64,000 nt of DNA, from assembly GCA_010015805.1 (NCBI GenBank), contig ML978121.1:2976001-3040000 (forward strand), written 5' to 3'. The position numbers and the translations under genes are program-made. Under the pieces are notes generated by a model. The model ran no database searches, had not been told where the DNA came from, and worked only from the letters and a program-made list of their open reading frames with translations. Origin of the DNA: Rhizodiscina lignyota (lineage: Eukaryota > Ascomycota > Dothideomycetes > Aulographales > Rhizodiscinaceae). Below, piece by piece: positions 11,198-22,230 of the stretch. The first letter of the stretch is position 1. Each line of letters begins with the position of its first letter.

Positions 11198-11956
11198 TCA
11201 CTTCCTCTTCATGGTGGAACTAATATTCGGCTTCTGTGAAATTGTCTGGAGAACCTACTCACGAAACTTATTAGCGAGATTCCAAAAGGGAAAAGGGCAA
11301 AAGAAAATGCAGCAATTCGTATTTTTGGGGACTTGGGGTAACTAACAACACAGTATCGTTCCGTCAATGCCAATAACTTGCTTGTCCGTTCTTCAGTAAC
11401 ATCTCCCTCGAAATCGCACTCAAATTGGAGCCGAATCTCCTTGAATCCTACTGGCGCATTTCGGTCGATTCCTATCAACAGAGGCTTAGCGAACGCAAAT
11501 ATGCATCTTCTGAACTAGCTACCTAGTGTTCCTCTGAAATCCAAGTCTCCGTCTGCTTTTACCGTGGCATCTAAAAGGGGGATTTGCAAAGCCGTTGCCA
11601 CAGCTTTCAGAGTTACACCCGCGCATGCGACCAGAGCTTCCAGGAGCAAGTCTCCTGAGCAAAGCTCCCCACTGATTGCAGCGTCTGGCCCACCCGCTGC
11701 AGGATGTAACCCGGCGACACGTTCTTTGGCCTCTTTGACAGCTGCACCGGTGGACAATTTGCACGCTATTGATGTAGAGCTCAGAGTACCAGACGAGGAA
11801 AGAGTACTGAAACATGTCTATCAGTATGTTACTAACATAGTTGCAAGCAGGGATTTCTTACACGATCGCGGAAGCCGGATCTGCCTTGTATTTCTCCTTA
11901 ATGGGAGCTTGAATAGCGCGTAGCTCTGCGGCGGTTAGGGGCTTTGTCTCGGACAT
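11198..11956 (-). CDS. OsmC/Ohr-family thiol peroxidase
   Basis: Four exons: 11956..11862, 11806..11523, 11471..11347, 11254..11198; 186 aa. The family reduces organic hydroperoxides with a pair of conserved cysteines. The protein begins MSETKPLTAAELRAIQAP and contains STGAAVKEAKERVAGLHPAAGG. The first redox cysteine sits in LEALVACAGVTLKA (about C93) and the second in TERYCVVLQTI (about C167), so both are kept. DLDFRGTLGIDRNAPVGFKE crosses intron 2. An extra cysteine lies in GELCSGD. The last exon is only 57 nt, ending NISSTMKRK. No targeting peptide is clear, so it is probably cytosolic. Ohr/OsmC proteins are mainly bacterial, but this subfamily is widespread in filamentous ascomycetes, so recent transfer is not implied. 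Confidence 0.9.
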
Positions 11957-12687
11957 CTTGAAGAAAAAGCGACAGCAGCAAGGCCTGCTCCGTAGGAACT
12001 AATAAGAAGAGTATGTATGAATCGAACCGCAGCTGATTCGCTCCCACCTGTAGTATCAACACAATCAGGTTTGACGTCTATCAGCGAGGTCAAGAGAGGA
12101 GATGTAAAACTTGAAACCGGGGGGTTTTCTTCGAAACTCTTGAAAAGAAAGTCAAATTGACGTCAACCGAGGAGTCGTTTCGGTGAATGTTGTGCTGCTG
12201 AGGATTTCTACGCAAGACTCCACAAAAACGGCGGCACAATAATCCCCGTTAAGTACGATATGTTCGGGCGGGGTGGCGCCACAGACCCCTGGATTTTTCC
12301 ATTCGTCCATTACTAGTCTGCTCTGTCTATCGTTCAGTAATTATCTTATCTACTTGAATTTAAGTAACTTGCTTTCTCGGATGTTGCACAAATGGGGGGC
12401 CATTGTTTCCTACGAAGATCGATCTATCATGCCAGAAGTCCCGTTGGAGAACTTTGCCACCCCTTGCGTACGTCAAAAGTCAAATGTCAGCCTGGAAACA
12501 GCCAAGTCGCTTCAACATCGCCGAGGTAGATAAGAAAAGATCCAAAATATTCATCCGTCCTGCAAGAGGCCGATCCAATGAAAATGCGGGGTACTTTTAA
12601 ACCTTCATGATGTGCACTAATAGTGTCGATGTGGTTTATCCTCACTTTGACGAAATTCTACCCTAAGAAAGCGGATTTCTTCACACG
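11957..12687. promoter_or_regulatory. Divergent intergenic region of the OsmC and M28-like genes
   Basis: 731 bp between divergent starts. Open frames 12273..12600 carry no recognisable features. An unseen first exon of the M28-like gene could lie here. No defined element assigned. Confidence 0.35.
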
Positions 12688-14231
12688 ATGCGTCGATTGC
12701 AAGCCGCTAATGCAGTACTCATCACCTTCTGTCGATTCGTTAGTGGCGGCCAATTTCATGATGAGCCGGACTCTCTTTCTTGGTACCACAAAGAAGTCGA
12801 TCTACTCGCTCAACTGAAATCGCGTCTCACGGGCTCGCTAAATCATAACTTGTTCATCAATCATTTAGAGTTAGAGCTTCAGAATTTTGGGTTAAAAGTC
12901 CTTGCGGACAACTTTGAATTTGCTTATGATGATGGACCTTTGGGCCCTTTGGGACTGAGAATTGAAGAGCAGAGCGTTGCCCCGTCGATGTTTGTTCCAT
13001 ACTCTGGCAATACTAATGCGGATGGGGTTACCGGAGAGCTGGTCACGATTGTCAATCCTGCACAAGGCTCGCCAGACTGGCAACATGCAATTGGTCGCAT
13101 TGCAGTTCTTAAAACATCAAATCCCCCATTCAATGCGGAAGCTGCATTAGCACCGTGGCCAGGATCTCCGCCTTGGGGCGATGTTGCAGCTGTTCCCGCT
13201 GCCACTGCCAATGGTGTAGTGAGGAACTTGACTGATGCTGCAGAAATGGGCGTCAAAGCCGTGATATATGCCTGGGACAATGTTACGGCCGCGAATGCGT
13301 TCGGGCAGTACGGACCGTTCAAAATGAATTATCAAGGCATCCCGGCCATCTACACCGCGGGCGAAACAACCACCCAGATCATGGAAGCTGCTAGTGACGG
13401 CAAAACAGCGACCGTCATGTTAAGGGGAAGTCTCAAATCCAATGCGACAACACGAACTCTTTGGACTCTCGTTGAAGGGACGGAACTGAAGAATGAAACT
13501 GTCATCATCAGCGTACGAAGCTCAACTTTCACATGTAACAAGAGCATAATCTAACTAATATATGTCAGACGCACACAGATGGAACGAATACTGTCGAAGA
13601 GAATGGACACCTGGCTCTTCTCGCAAAGGCCAGAGAATTGGCATCTTCTCCACCTCGGCATACGACTATCTTGGTGTTTTTGACCGGTCATCTCCATACC
13701 TCTGGGTTCACAGATACCGGAAGAGTCATGCAGCGATGGCTTTCCGATCACACTGACCTCTGGCGCGGACACGGTCCAAATGAATTAACGGGAGTTTTTG
13801 GTTCTTGCGTTGAGCATCTCGGCGCTGTTCATTGGTTCCAGGATTTGTCCTACGACCTGTACTATCCGACAGGCGAGTTTGAGCAGGAATGGCTCTATGC
13901 TGCCACAGAACAACTCACATCGCTTCTTGAAAAAGAATGGGAGGGGGTGATTCCTGGACTGCGACGGATTATCAATCCCATCAAGAGCGCTCCGAAGCAG
14001 GAACAGTCGGGCGAGGGCTTGCCATTTCTGTGGAACAACATCCCAGAGATATCGCTTGTGACTTCGCCGGACTGGCTGCTCAAATTGTGGCCTGAAAATT
14101 TTGATGAGAGGCAACTCTTGGATGTGACCGCTGCGAAACGGCAAGTGGACAGCTTTTTGAGGATATGGAGAGCTGTGGATGGCATGGAACGGGCCGATTT
14201 TGGAAAAGTATCGTACAAGAGGCCGGTCTAG
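12688..14231 (+). CDS. M28-like (PA-domain type) peptidase homologue, active site altered
   Basis: Two exons, 12688..13512 and 13569..14231, with a 56-nt intron; 495 aa. Residues ~30-70 (LLAQLKSRLTGSLNHNLFINHLELEL) match the N-terminal part of M28-like proteins. A PA-like domain follows (VKAVIYAWDN, GIPAIYTAGE). The exon junction restores NETVIISTHTDGTNTVEENG: an HxD pair like the first M28 zinc ligands is present. The usual NDD and EE that supply the bridging Asp and catalytic Glu are replaced by TVEEN and by LTGHLHTSGF. Such changes recur in a fungal subfamily, so the enzyme may be divergent or inactive. The C-terminal ~180 residues are less typical. No convincing signal peptide starts at 12688; an upstream exon may be missing. 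Confidence 0.7.
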
Positions 14232-14828
14232 CTCTCACAGCGTTCTTTCGAAAATTCTTTCGGAATTATCGAATAGTTAATGATCGATCGGACACAGACC
14301 AGTCAGAGCAAATCACATGATCTGTTGCATGATTCATGCATAGATTTTCGCTCCGATTCGCCGACTCCGGAAGTAGGTATTTCTATATCTACCACTTCTG
14401 GTCCTCGGTCTTTACGCGCAGCATTTTGGCTATCAAGGAGGACCCACTCTGCGAACGTAACGCGGACAGTTTACTGTTTTAACCACTATCATTAACTCCG
14501 ACGGAGATCGCAGGTTCCCGGCACTCCACGGAGTTGAATCCTTCGTAGGGATCCCGTTGACCTTCCGCATTTGCCCCAAGCGTGGTTGCTTCGGTGGGTG
14601 CCACAACAGTGGTTCTCCTCACGTTTATCAGGCACAGAGTTACAATCAAGCTTCCATCTCATGCGGCCGCATCTCGTAAATGCAGTATGGTATCATAGAG
14701 CGCGCTATATGGCATGATGGCGCGTATTCGTCATTGTCAACAGCCCGAGCTGCAGATTAGCTGTCGTTCGCAGGTAATGTATAGCTATTTCGCGCCTCCC
14801 CGGCATTCTCTTTTTTTCTCTTACTCTC
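14232..14828. other. Intergenic region upstream of the S28 peptidase gene
   Basis: Should hold the 3' flank of the M28-like gene and the S28 promoter; a CT-rich stretch (ctctttttttctcttactctc) ends at the start codon. A short palindrome CTCCGACGGAG lies near 14497. No RNA gene seen. Confidence 0.4.
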
Positions 14829-16883
14829 ATGCTCTCAGTTGATTTCATGATGCATTTAATCAACCTCTTTTGCCTCTACGCGTCGGGTTTCGCGTCTGTA
14901 CAGGCGCTCTCTGGCCCAATAAGTAGTTCTGATGGCTCAATAGTACGAAGGCAGTCTTCGGGAGATCCATACAAAATTTACACTATCGATCAGCCAGTAT
15001 GTCCTCTACTATTCCAATTTCCTTCGAAATTTAACAATTATGTACAGATTGATCATTTCCCGGACAGCCCCAGATATGAGCCGCACACGAAGGCGACGTT
15101 CAAGCAGAGGTACATCTTTGACAAGACTTACTACAAGCCGGGCGGACCTGTGTATCTCTACATAGGGGGCGAAGTAAATCTTGAGAGTCGTCTAGAGAAC
15201 CTTGAAAGTGGCATCATCAAAATCCTCATGCAAGCTACGGATGGCCTCGGAATTATACTGGAGAACCGGTATTATGGAGAAAGCTACCCTTTCGACACCA
15301 GCACGACAGACCAGCTGGCGTACCTGACTACGGAGCAAACCATTGCGGATAATGCTTACTTCGCGCAGCATGTCACCCTCCCCGGCGTCGAGGGTAACTT
15401 GAGTGCACCAGGGACTCCTTGGATTCTTTACGGGGGCTCTTTGGCTGGGGCTCAGACTGCATTCTCAGTCAAGACGTATGGAGGTAGCGGCACTGGCTTA
15501 CTTTGGGGAGGCATTGCTGCCAGTGGTGTGATACACTCACAGCATGCTTATCCTGAATGGTATGTTATCCCGTGGTGCAAACGTTAAGCCCAGAACTGTG
15601 CTAATTTGGTTCATGTAATTTAGGGTACGTTTCATACCATGCAATTGAGGAACGTACAAGACGACTAACTTGTTCCGGTTGATTGAAGTATAACCCCATC
15701 CAAAAATTTGCGGCTGGGGATTTTAGTATCAGCATCAATGCCATCATCGATAAGATGGACTATCTGGTGGCGCAGAAGAATACGAAAGCGATACAGGAAT
15801 TGAAAGAGATATTCGGCCTTGGAGCATTGAAAGATATTAGAGACTTTGCGATGACTATCGCGTTTCCGCTTGGAGGTCCGTCGTGTACCGTAACCAATGG
15901 CTGAACTAATTGCCGCAGGCCCAATGAACTACCCTACCAGCACGTGGCAAGAGCTGAACTGGTCTCCTCTCTACGGTTCAGACGATTTCTGGGATTTCAG
16001 CAACAACGTCACCCAATTGAACCCTCCTGCAAACAATACCGCCGTCGACCATCAGCTTGCCAAATACACCCATGGAGAGCCTTGGCTGAACTTGGGCAAC
16101 TACGCCGCCTACGTCAAGCGGGTTCTGCTTCCACTGTGCCCCAGCGGAGATTATAACGACGTGACTTGCTTCGGCACGCAAAACCAGACCTTCTATGCCG
16201 AAGTGGCCAACGGCGGATCCCGCAGTTACTTGTATACCACATGTACCGAGATGGGCGTATACCAGGTTGCTCAGCCGTCAGGCCCATCCCTAATCTCCCG
16301 TGTGCTACAGGTTGATTACACTCAGCAGTGGTGTGACTGGGCATTCCCACCAGGGAAATACAACTCCATTCCGAAAAACGGTGCGTACCCTGCTCGTGCA
16401 TATGCTAGTAGTGTACACTCATCAAGTTTTAGGGCCAAATGTGACCTGGTACAACCACTATGGAGACTTCAACTTCAAAGCCGACCGCCTGGCATTTATT
16501 GATGGTGAGTGCGAAACCGCACGTCTTATGACACGGAGGCTTCTTATCAAATCGAACTAATACACGGAACAGGAGAACAAGACGTTTGGAGGGACATTTG
16601 TTACCATTCAAGGGCAGCTCCGAACCCACGGTATTCGAGCGTCGATGGCCTGCACCCAGAGCATCTGATTGCGGGAGCTGGGCATCATTGGGACAGCTAT
16701 GGAATCAACAACATCAGTGCTGAACCTCAGTTCATCCGCAATGCCCACTTATGGGAGATAAGGGTCGTTGACAGATTCTTGGAAATGTGGAGTAAGTAGT
16801 TTCGAGAACTTTAGTTATTGTCAAGGCGACCTGAGGCTAATACCGGCATAGAGAACTCCAAATCGAAGCGGGATGAGCTGTAG
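14829..16883 (+). CDS. Secretory serine peptidase, family S28 (Pro-Xaa carboxypeptidase/DPP2-like), C-terminal RDEL
   Basis: Eight exons: 14829..14996, 15048..15559, 15624 (one nucleotide), 15689..15875, 15919..16380, 16433..16504, 16573..16791, 16852..16883; 550 aa. The N-terminus is a signal peptide (MMHLINLFCLYASGFASVQA). Splicing intron 1 gives TIDQPIDHFPDSPRYEPH, the S28 start. The nucleophile motif is GGSLAGAQ (family GGSYGGML), the acid lies in IDGEQDVWRD and the histidine in GAGHHWDSYG. Many N-glycosylation sites (NNVT, NQT, NVT) fit secretion. The single-nucleotide exon is needed to read PEWYNP across two adjacent introns. The last intron (16792..16851; GTAAGT, GGCTAAT branch) leads to an exon coding NSKSKRDEL, an ER-retrieval type end; if retained, translation stops at EMWSK. 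The first intron has no in-frame stop. Confidence 0.87.
15560..15623 (+). repeat. Introner-like element, copy 2 (64-nt intron)
   Basis: Begins GTATGTTATCCCGTGGTGCA, contains CTGTGCTAATTT and ends AATTTAG. It matches copy 1 at about 80 percent over the first 48 nt. It lies exactly 1 nt upstream of the donor of a second intron (15625..15688, gtacgt...gactaac...gaag), giving a one-nucleotide exon or a stwintron-like arrangement. Confidence 0.82.
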
Positions 16884-17975
16884 GAGAGCCATGGATGCAG
16901 AGACCATAGTGTGCGATCAAGGTTAAAGTCGTCCCCGTAAGCTTCGGTAGCCTACCCGATTCGTCAAACTGTCGATGGGGACAGTTGAAGATCAAACATG
17001 AAATATTCTGCACTCCCGGATTTCGACTTGTGCTTGATATATGGTGTATGTCCATCACAAGCAAAGGGATCTGATTTGCAAAGTTTATCAGTGTCTCACC
17101 GCTAAGCAACTCGCACGAGAGTGTCCTGAAGATAAGTTGAGGTTCGTTCGCGTAAATGCACACCCCTGATCGGAAATTTCTGGACAAGCACTCAAAAGCA
17201 GGGACTCATGCAACCTCTTTCTCGTTCGGATCGAGCGCCAAGAATGATCCGCAGGGAAAGGCCAGCCTATCAAATTTCCCTTGGATGTCCGTTGGATGCT
17301 ACCGCTTCAACACACTTTCTGCCAGAGCTCGTCTGCTTTCGCTGCCACAGCCTGTGTTTCTGAGTCCAATCACAACGCATATTGTCTTCTTCTGGGCGAA
17401 AATCGCAAGAATGGTGTGACTAAGGGAAAGGTGCCAAGTTTGAGCCTCCATTTGGTATCTGTGTGTGAAACAGGCTCCAAACTCAACGCAAAGCCCCGGC
17501 TGCTAAACTTGTAAATCCGCGGTGGAGATGCTAGATTCAGAACGACTTAACATGGAATTAGATAACCCGCTAGGTTGAGCGCAATTCAACAAGATCGGTA
17601 TCGACCAAGGCCTAACGTACAAAGCTCAGCCCCTTGCAATAGAGTACTACGCGTCGTCACGAGTTGACATGTCGGAGACTGCATGTCCAATCTCACTTCA
17701 ACTTGCGCAGAGCCGTAAGAAAAGTCTCAATCTTTACTTCCTTTTCAGTGTTTGAGTCTTGCATTAGCTCTGCTGTGTTTTTCAAGCCGACTCCCCCTGT
17801 CATTCTCCGTCGTTAATGAGCAGAGCAATGTTATGCTTGAGGAATTCTCGTGTTGGATAAACAGCATGAGACAATCTGAGGTTGAAGGGAACACACAAAG
17901 TTCTTGGTACGTATCGCGTGGCTGAGGGCAAATTGTTGCGTTGCCGAATTCCATTTGACTCGAACCTTGACAGTT
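16884..17975. other. Intergenic, tail-to-tail spacer
   Basis: About 1.1 kb between the 3' ends of the S28 and TPR genes. The open frames at 17156..17514 and 17745..18003 show no protein features beyond the TPR last exon. Nothing else seen. Confidence 0.5.
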
Positions 17976-19706
17976 CTAATTTGTATTTAAACGGCAGAAG
18001 CACGACGATTTGATCTCCACGTCAGCTACCGCCATCCCCTTCTTTAACTGTGCTTCACTCATTCGCGCTTCATTCGTTCTGCCGAGCCTTAGAAGGCATT
18101 CATGATAGCCGTGCGCTGACTGCATCACAGGATGTTAGCGAGGCAATTCCAGTATTAGCATAGGTGGTCACAGTGCCGCTCTTACCCAGACATTATTGGG
18201 ATGCCGCATCTGTCTCGGAAGCTCTTCAGTTATGCCCAGATCCGCCGTATATACTTTCATGGCATCTTCAACATGCCCCTGCTCAAGCAGCAGTGCCCCA
18301 TAAGCGTGGCGTGCTGGTTGCATCCAACCCCATGGCTCGTCATAGGGGAGTCCGTCTTCCCTGGCAATCGCTTCTCGAAGGTGTGCAAATGCAACCGAGA
18401 AGTCAGATCGCCGATACGAGATCTCGCCGTCCAGCATCGCTGCGGCAACGCGCAGGATGTCAACACACTTGTTGTTGAAGAGCGTACGAGACTCAGGGAC
18501 ACGCGCCAACGCTTCCTTGAACAGCCTCTGCTGCTCTTCTGCATTGGATACGTCCCCGGTCGACGCGAATGCAATGCCTTTCGCATAGTGTATCATAGCT
18601 GTCGTCGAACAGTAAAGCTCCGCATCCGAAGGGAGTACCAGATCAATGATATCTCGCCACATCCCAAAGCGAACAAGCGCATGGACTCTCATAGCCAGAA
18701 ACCCTTCCAACCAATCCGCCATCGGCGGACTCTCCACTCTCAGAAGCTCTTCTGGCATCGAAGCCTCGAGCTCCGCTACTGTGTCCAATGCAACATGGCT
18801 CTGCCCTGCAAATAAGGCTGCGTAGATCCGGAAATGGTAATCATGTGCTCGATAGAGTGTGTAGAACTTCACCGCGCCTGCCCGGGACAGATACTTCTCG
18901 TCTGCACGGATGGCATCGCTATTACTTTCGATAGCGCTGCTATAATCCCCAACTAGCACATCAATGTGTGTTGGCATGTGGTTAAGATGGCCTGCATCTG
19001 GGACTAATTTCCTCAACCCATTCGCCGCGGGAAGGGCGAGTTCAGGCGTAGGAGACATCTCCATAAGATGAATATACAGATGAAGTGCCCCAGGATGGTG
19101 TGGATTCTCATCCATCGCGCGTTCAAGAATAGTGCGCGCTTCCAGCGTTCGGGCATTTGAATTCGGTTTTCCTGTGTTGATATCCCACAGCTGCCAGGGT
19201 GTGAGGTTCATGAGTGCATCAGCGTAGAGTGTCGCAACATCAAGGTCGGTCGAAAAGCGCGCATATACAGGGGCCATAGCGTCAGCGTAGGATTGATTCC
19301 AATCCGACGGCTCTTTGTTCTCTTCCTGTCTTGGATACCGCGCTTGTAGTGCCCCGATCAGAGCCTGCTCAGCGAGTGTAGCTTTTGCAGCGTGCTCCTT
19401 TGCCTTCTCACATGCGCTACGCGCTCGCTCTAGCGTAATGCTGAGATCCTTCTCGTCGAAGAAGTCCCACGGCTTGTTGTAATTAGGTCCGAGAGTATAT
19501 GCGAGACCCCAGTGCGCCATAGCACACTCAGCGTCTTCAGTGATCGCCTTCTCGAAGCATGCGGCGGACTCTTCGTGGTTAAAGCCATAGTTCCAGATAA
19601 GGCCACGATTAAACCACTTCCGAGCGTCATGACTTGTTGTAGTTACTTCTCGCTGATACGATCCTAGATCGTAGTAGTCATCAGCTTCATTCGTCTCCCC
19701 GCTCAT
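17976..19706 (-). CDS. TPR-domain protein of unknown function
   Basis: Two exons, 19706..18186 and 18119..17976, with a 66-nt intron (GTAAGA, TATGCTAATACTGG branch); 554 aa. A conserved family in fungi and bacteria with TPR repeats across most of its length. Early helical pairs include ARKWFNRGLIWNYGFNHEES and ACFEKAITEDAECAMAHWGLAY; ARTILERAMDENPHHPGALHLYIH follows, then LNHMPTHIDVLVGDY in the middle. The first exon alone would stop after NVWVRAAL, but splicing restores HPNNVWSAHGYHECLLRLGRTNEA, the expected C-terminal TPR. The tail ends in a cysteine-containing segment, CFCRLNTN. No signal peptide or membrane segment. TPRs usually mediate protein contacts; the partner is unknown. Divergent from the FAD monooxygenase gene. 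Confidence 0.88.
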
Positions 19707-20432
19707 TGTGGGTTATTGGGCTCTTGCAGTAAAGAATACTTGCTCTTTGGACGATTTATTGACTGATTCGAAGTGTCATAACGAGTTCGACCTTTTAAAG
19801 CTACGTAGCTAGGTTGTGAATCGAAGAAGAGGCTTTTGAAGATGACATGCATCAAACTATATCGTTCTTAAAACTTCGCTTGCCAAGCTTCGCCAGATCG
19901 AATACTTTGCAAATGTGAAGTTACATAGAATGAGAAGAAGTTGATTGGCGAATATTTCTTGCCCGTCCCCGGCTAATTGATATATCCGCTACGTGTCCGT
20001 GGGCTGTGTTGGCAGTAATTAAAGTGTCGGCCGAATTTTGCAGGCCCCCCCCCCCCCCCCCCCCCTGCCCCTGATACCAGGAATTGAGACTGCCGAGAAA
20101 CACAACCACAGAGCGTGTGATGGGTGTCTGAGCGGGCGGCGGTACGCGTCTTTGTTCAATTGCAGGCGCGTCGTCATCCGTGAAGAAATCATGTTCAATA
20201 AGAACAACTTGAGACGGGAGGATTTCTGCATGCGAACGTCATCTCGTATTTCATTCGACTTCTCGAAATGCTGTGTCGCTAGTCAAATCAGCCACAGACT
20301 CAGACTCATCAATTTTCAGGCAGCCGTCTAGTGATCCTGATATTCCGCCTGTGCGGGCATTAAATGACAGGTGAGAGAATATACAATGCTTTGATTGATC
20401 ACGAGGAGTTCAATTGTTGTGAAACCATCAAT
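19707..20432. promoter_or_regulatory. Divergent intergenic region of the TPR and monooxygenase genes
   Basis: 726 bp. Its main feature is an uninterrupted run of 21 C residues (20045..20065). No other element recognised. An in-frame ATG at 20364 would extend the monooxygenase by 23 residues. Confidence 0.4.
20045..20065. repeat. Poly-C homopolymer, 21 nt
   Basis: Twenty-one consecutive C residues on the + strand between two divergent genes. The length is prone to slippage and to sequencing error. Confidence 0.95.
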
Positions 20433-21707
20433 ATGGCTAGACCACCAAGCCCCTCATCTTGCCCCTTGGCAGGGAAGAAGATTGTCGTCGCTGGCGCAGG
20501 AATAGCTGGATTGGCGTTCGCGATCTCTCTTCAGCATTTCTGGAACGAAGACCTGGGCAGCTATCCCGAGATTACACTGTACGAGCGTGAAGAGAAAGAG
20601 CCCGGAAGAGGACGCGAGGGGTACTCGCTCAGCATTCGTGGTGATAGTCGCTCTGGTGGTGTGCAAGCACTTCAAAAGATGGGTGTTTTGGAGAAACTTC
20701 TCGACGTCAGTATCACTGGAAGAGGGGGCGAGCGAGGGTCCTTTGGGTTTTGGGACCCCAACTGGAAGAGGATAGTAGAGATACGTTTGGAAAAGCCACG
20801 CGACCTGCCGGCTTCTGGAATGCGTATCGCCCGATGGCAGCTTCGACGCGTTCTTACAGAATCTGTTGCTGCGCATACAGAGATTGTATGGGGCGTTGCA
20901 TGCCTAGAAGTCTTGCCTTCGTCGGATACAAAGATACGCGTCCGACTAAGCGATGGGAAGGAAGAGGACTGTGATTTTCTCGTTGCCGCAGATGGTGCCA
21001 GCAGTAAGTTACGGGCCTCTGTCAGGCCAGCCGACATATTGCATTTCGCCGGTGCGGTATCAATAGGAGCTTCTTCGCGATTCCCCGGAGCACCTCCGGT
21101 GCCAGTCAATGAAGACTGGGGCATGGTCTTCAATCGCACAGGCACAGCACTCTTCGTGTCTCCAGTGGACGACCGAAGTGCTCTCTGGAATCTAAGCTAT
21201 ATAGCGGACTCGCCTCGAGACCCACAGCGACAACCGCTATCACCGGAGCAGACCGCTCAGATCCTTCAAGAAGCCAAGGAGCGCGGAAAATCTTTCAAAG
21301 AGCCTTTCCAAACCCTTGTTGACAATACCGACGTGTCTACTCTCAACATCTTCAACGCAAACGACAAACAGCCGTTCCCTCACGGCAAACAGAATGGTGT
21401 ACCCAACGGTATCGTCTTCATTGGTGACAGCAATCACGCCGTTAGTCCATTCGCCGGAAATGGTGCGAACATGGCGCTCATGGATGCATTCGATCTTGCG
21501 GAATGCTTGTGCGGACAACCGTCAATTGAGCAGGCTGTCAATGTATATGACAAACGAAGTATGCCACGCTGTTCTGCGACTGTGAAGATGTCGCATTTTA
21601 CAATCGGCCTAGTACACTCGACTGGATTACGTGGCCTGTTCTATCGGGCTATGCTTGGGTTGGCTGGAGTCATCTTGTCTGTGTTGTCTTGGAGGAAGCG
21701 ACGATAA
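20433..21707 (+). CDS. FAD-dependent monooxygenase (aromatic hydroxylase type), membrane-anchored
   Basis: Single exon, 424 aa from the ATG at 20433 (an in-frame ATG at 20364 is possible but adds an atypical leader). It is a class A flavoprotein monooxygenase that would use NAD(P)H and O2. Motifs in order: the dinucleotide fold KIVVAGAGIAGLAFA (about residues 15-29), an arginine/glycine-rich GRGREGYSLSIRGD segment, the DG motif LVAADGASSKLRAS (about 185-198), and the GD motif FIGDSNHAVSPFAGNGANMAL (about 330-350). The C-terminus (FYRAMLGLAGVILSVLSWRKRR) is a hydrophobic helix followed by basic residues, suggesting a tail anchor. Substrate unknown; no secondary-metabolite genes adjoin it. Confidence 0.87.
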   Translation: MARPPSPSSCPLAGKKIVVAGAGIAGLAFAISLQHFWNEDLGSYPEITLYEREEKEPGRGREGYSLSIRGDSRSGGVQALQKMGVLEKLLDVSITGRGGERGSFGFWDPNWKRIVEIRLEKPRDLPASGMRIARWQLRRVLTESVAAHTEIVWGVACLEVLPSSDTKIRVRLSDGKEEDCDFLVAADGASSKLRASVRPADILHFAGAVSIGASSRFPGAPPVPVNEDWGMVFNRTGTALFVSPVDDRSALWNLSYIADSPRDPQRQPLSPEQTAQILQEAKERGKSFKEPFQTLVDNTDVSTLNIFNANDKQPFPHGKQNGVPNGIVFIGDSNHAVSPFAGNGANMALMDAFDLAECLCGQPSIEQAVNVYDKRSMPRCSATVKMSHFTIGLVHSTGLRGLFYRAMLGLAGVILSVLSWRKRR

Positions 21708-22230
21708 GTTATCAGGCCTGGTTGTATCACTCACCTTAATCTGTGCATATATGAGACTAATGCTAAATGATTGGCAACTTCGTCTTCATTTCCAGCGACA
21801 GACCTCTGCATTGTTGACTATCTCTCTACCTACAATGATTTGGCTTATGCGCAGTATGGTGCAGCCGGAAGGCAGTGCTCTCGCCTGCTCAGTTGATCAA
21901 CTGCCTTCCGGCTGGCGAATTATCGCGTTCTTGGTTCTAAGCTCCTCAGCTCTTGAAATAGTCCGCAACTCCTCGAGTTTCTTCATACCTCTGCTAATTG
22001 TTCTCCAGGTTTTGCTCTCGTCGTCAGTCTGTTATATCTCTGTCCGGCGGAGTCAGTCACGACCTTGTGAAGGCTGCTTAAAGATATCGCTTTTCACGAG
22101 AAGGTGGGATGTAGTCCTAAATGTTCAGTTGACTGAGATTAATGTCTATCGTTTAAGTGTACTGCAAATGTTTGACTTGTTCCAGCCATGTGCAACCCGA
22201 GTTATCTGTAAGCAAATAGCCGCTTGTGCT
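21708..22230. other. Intergenic, tail-to-tail spacer with a perfect inverted repeat
   Basis: Lies between the 3' ends of the monooxygenase and ERG4. It contains a 13-bp perfect inverted repeat (21863..21875 and 21901..21913). The long open frame 21631..22257 overlaps the monooxygenase end and has no protein character. Confidence 0.5.
21863..21913. repeat. Perfect inverted repeat, 13-bp arms, 25-nt loop
   Basis: AGCCGGAAGGCAG at 21863 is matched by CTGCCTTCCGGCT at 21901. GC-rich stem downstream of two converging genes; could form a 3'-end hairpin or be a chance or transposon-derived palindrome. Confidence 0.7.
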
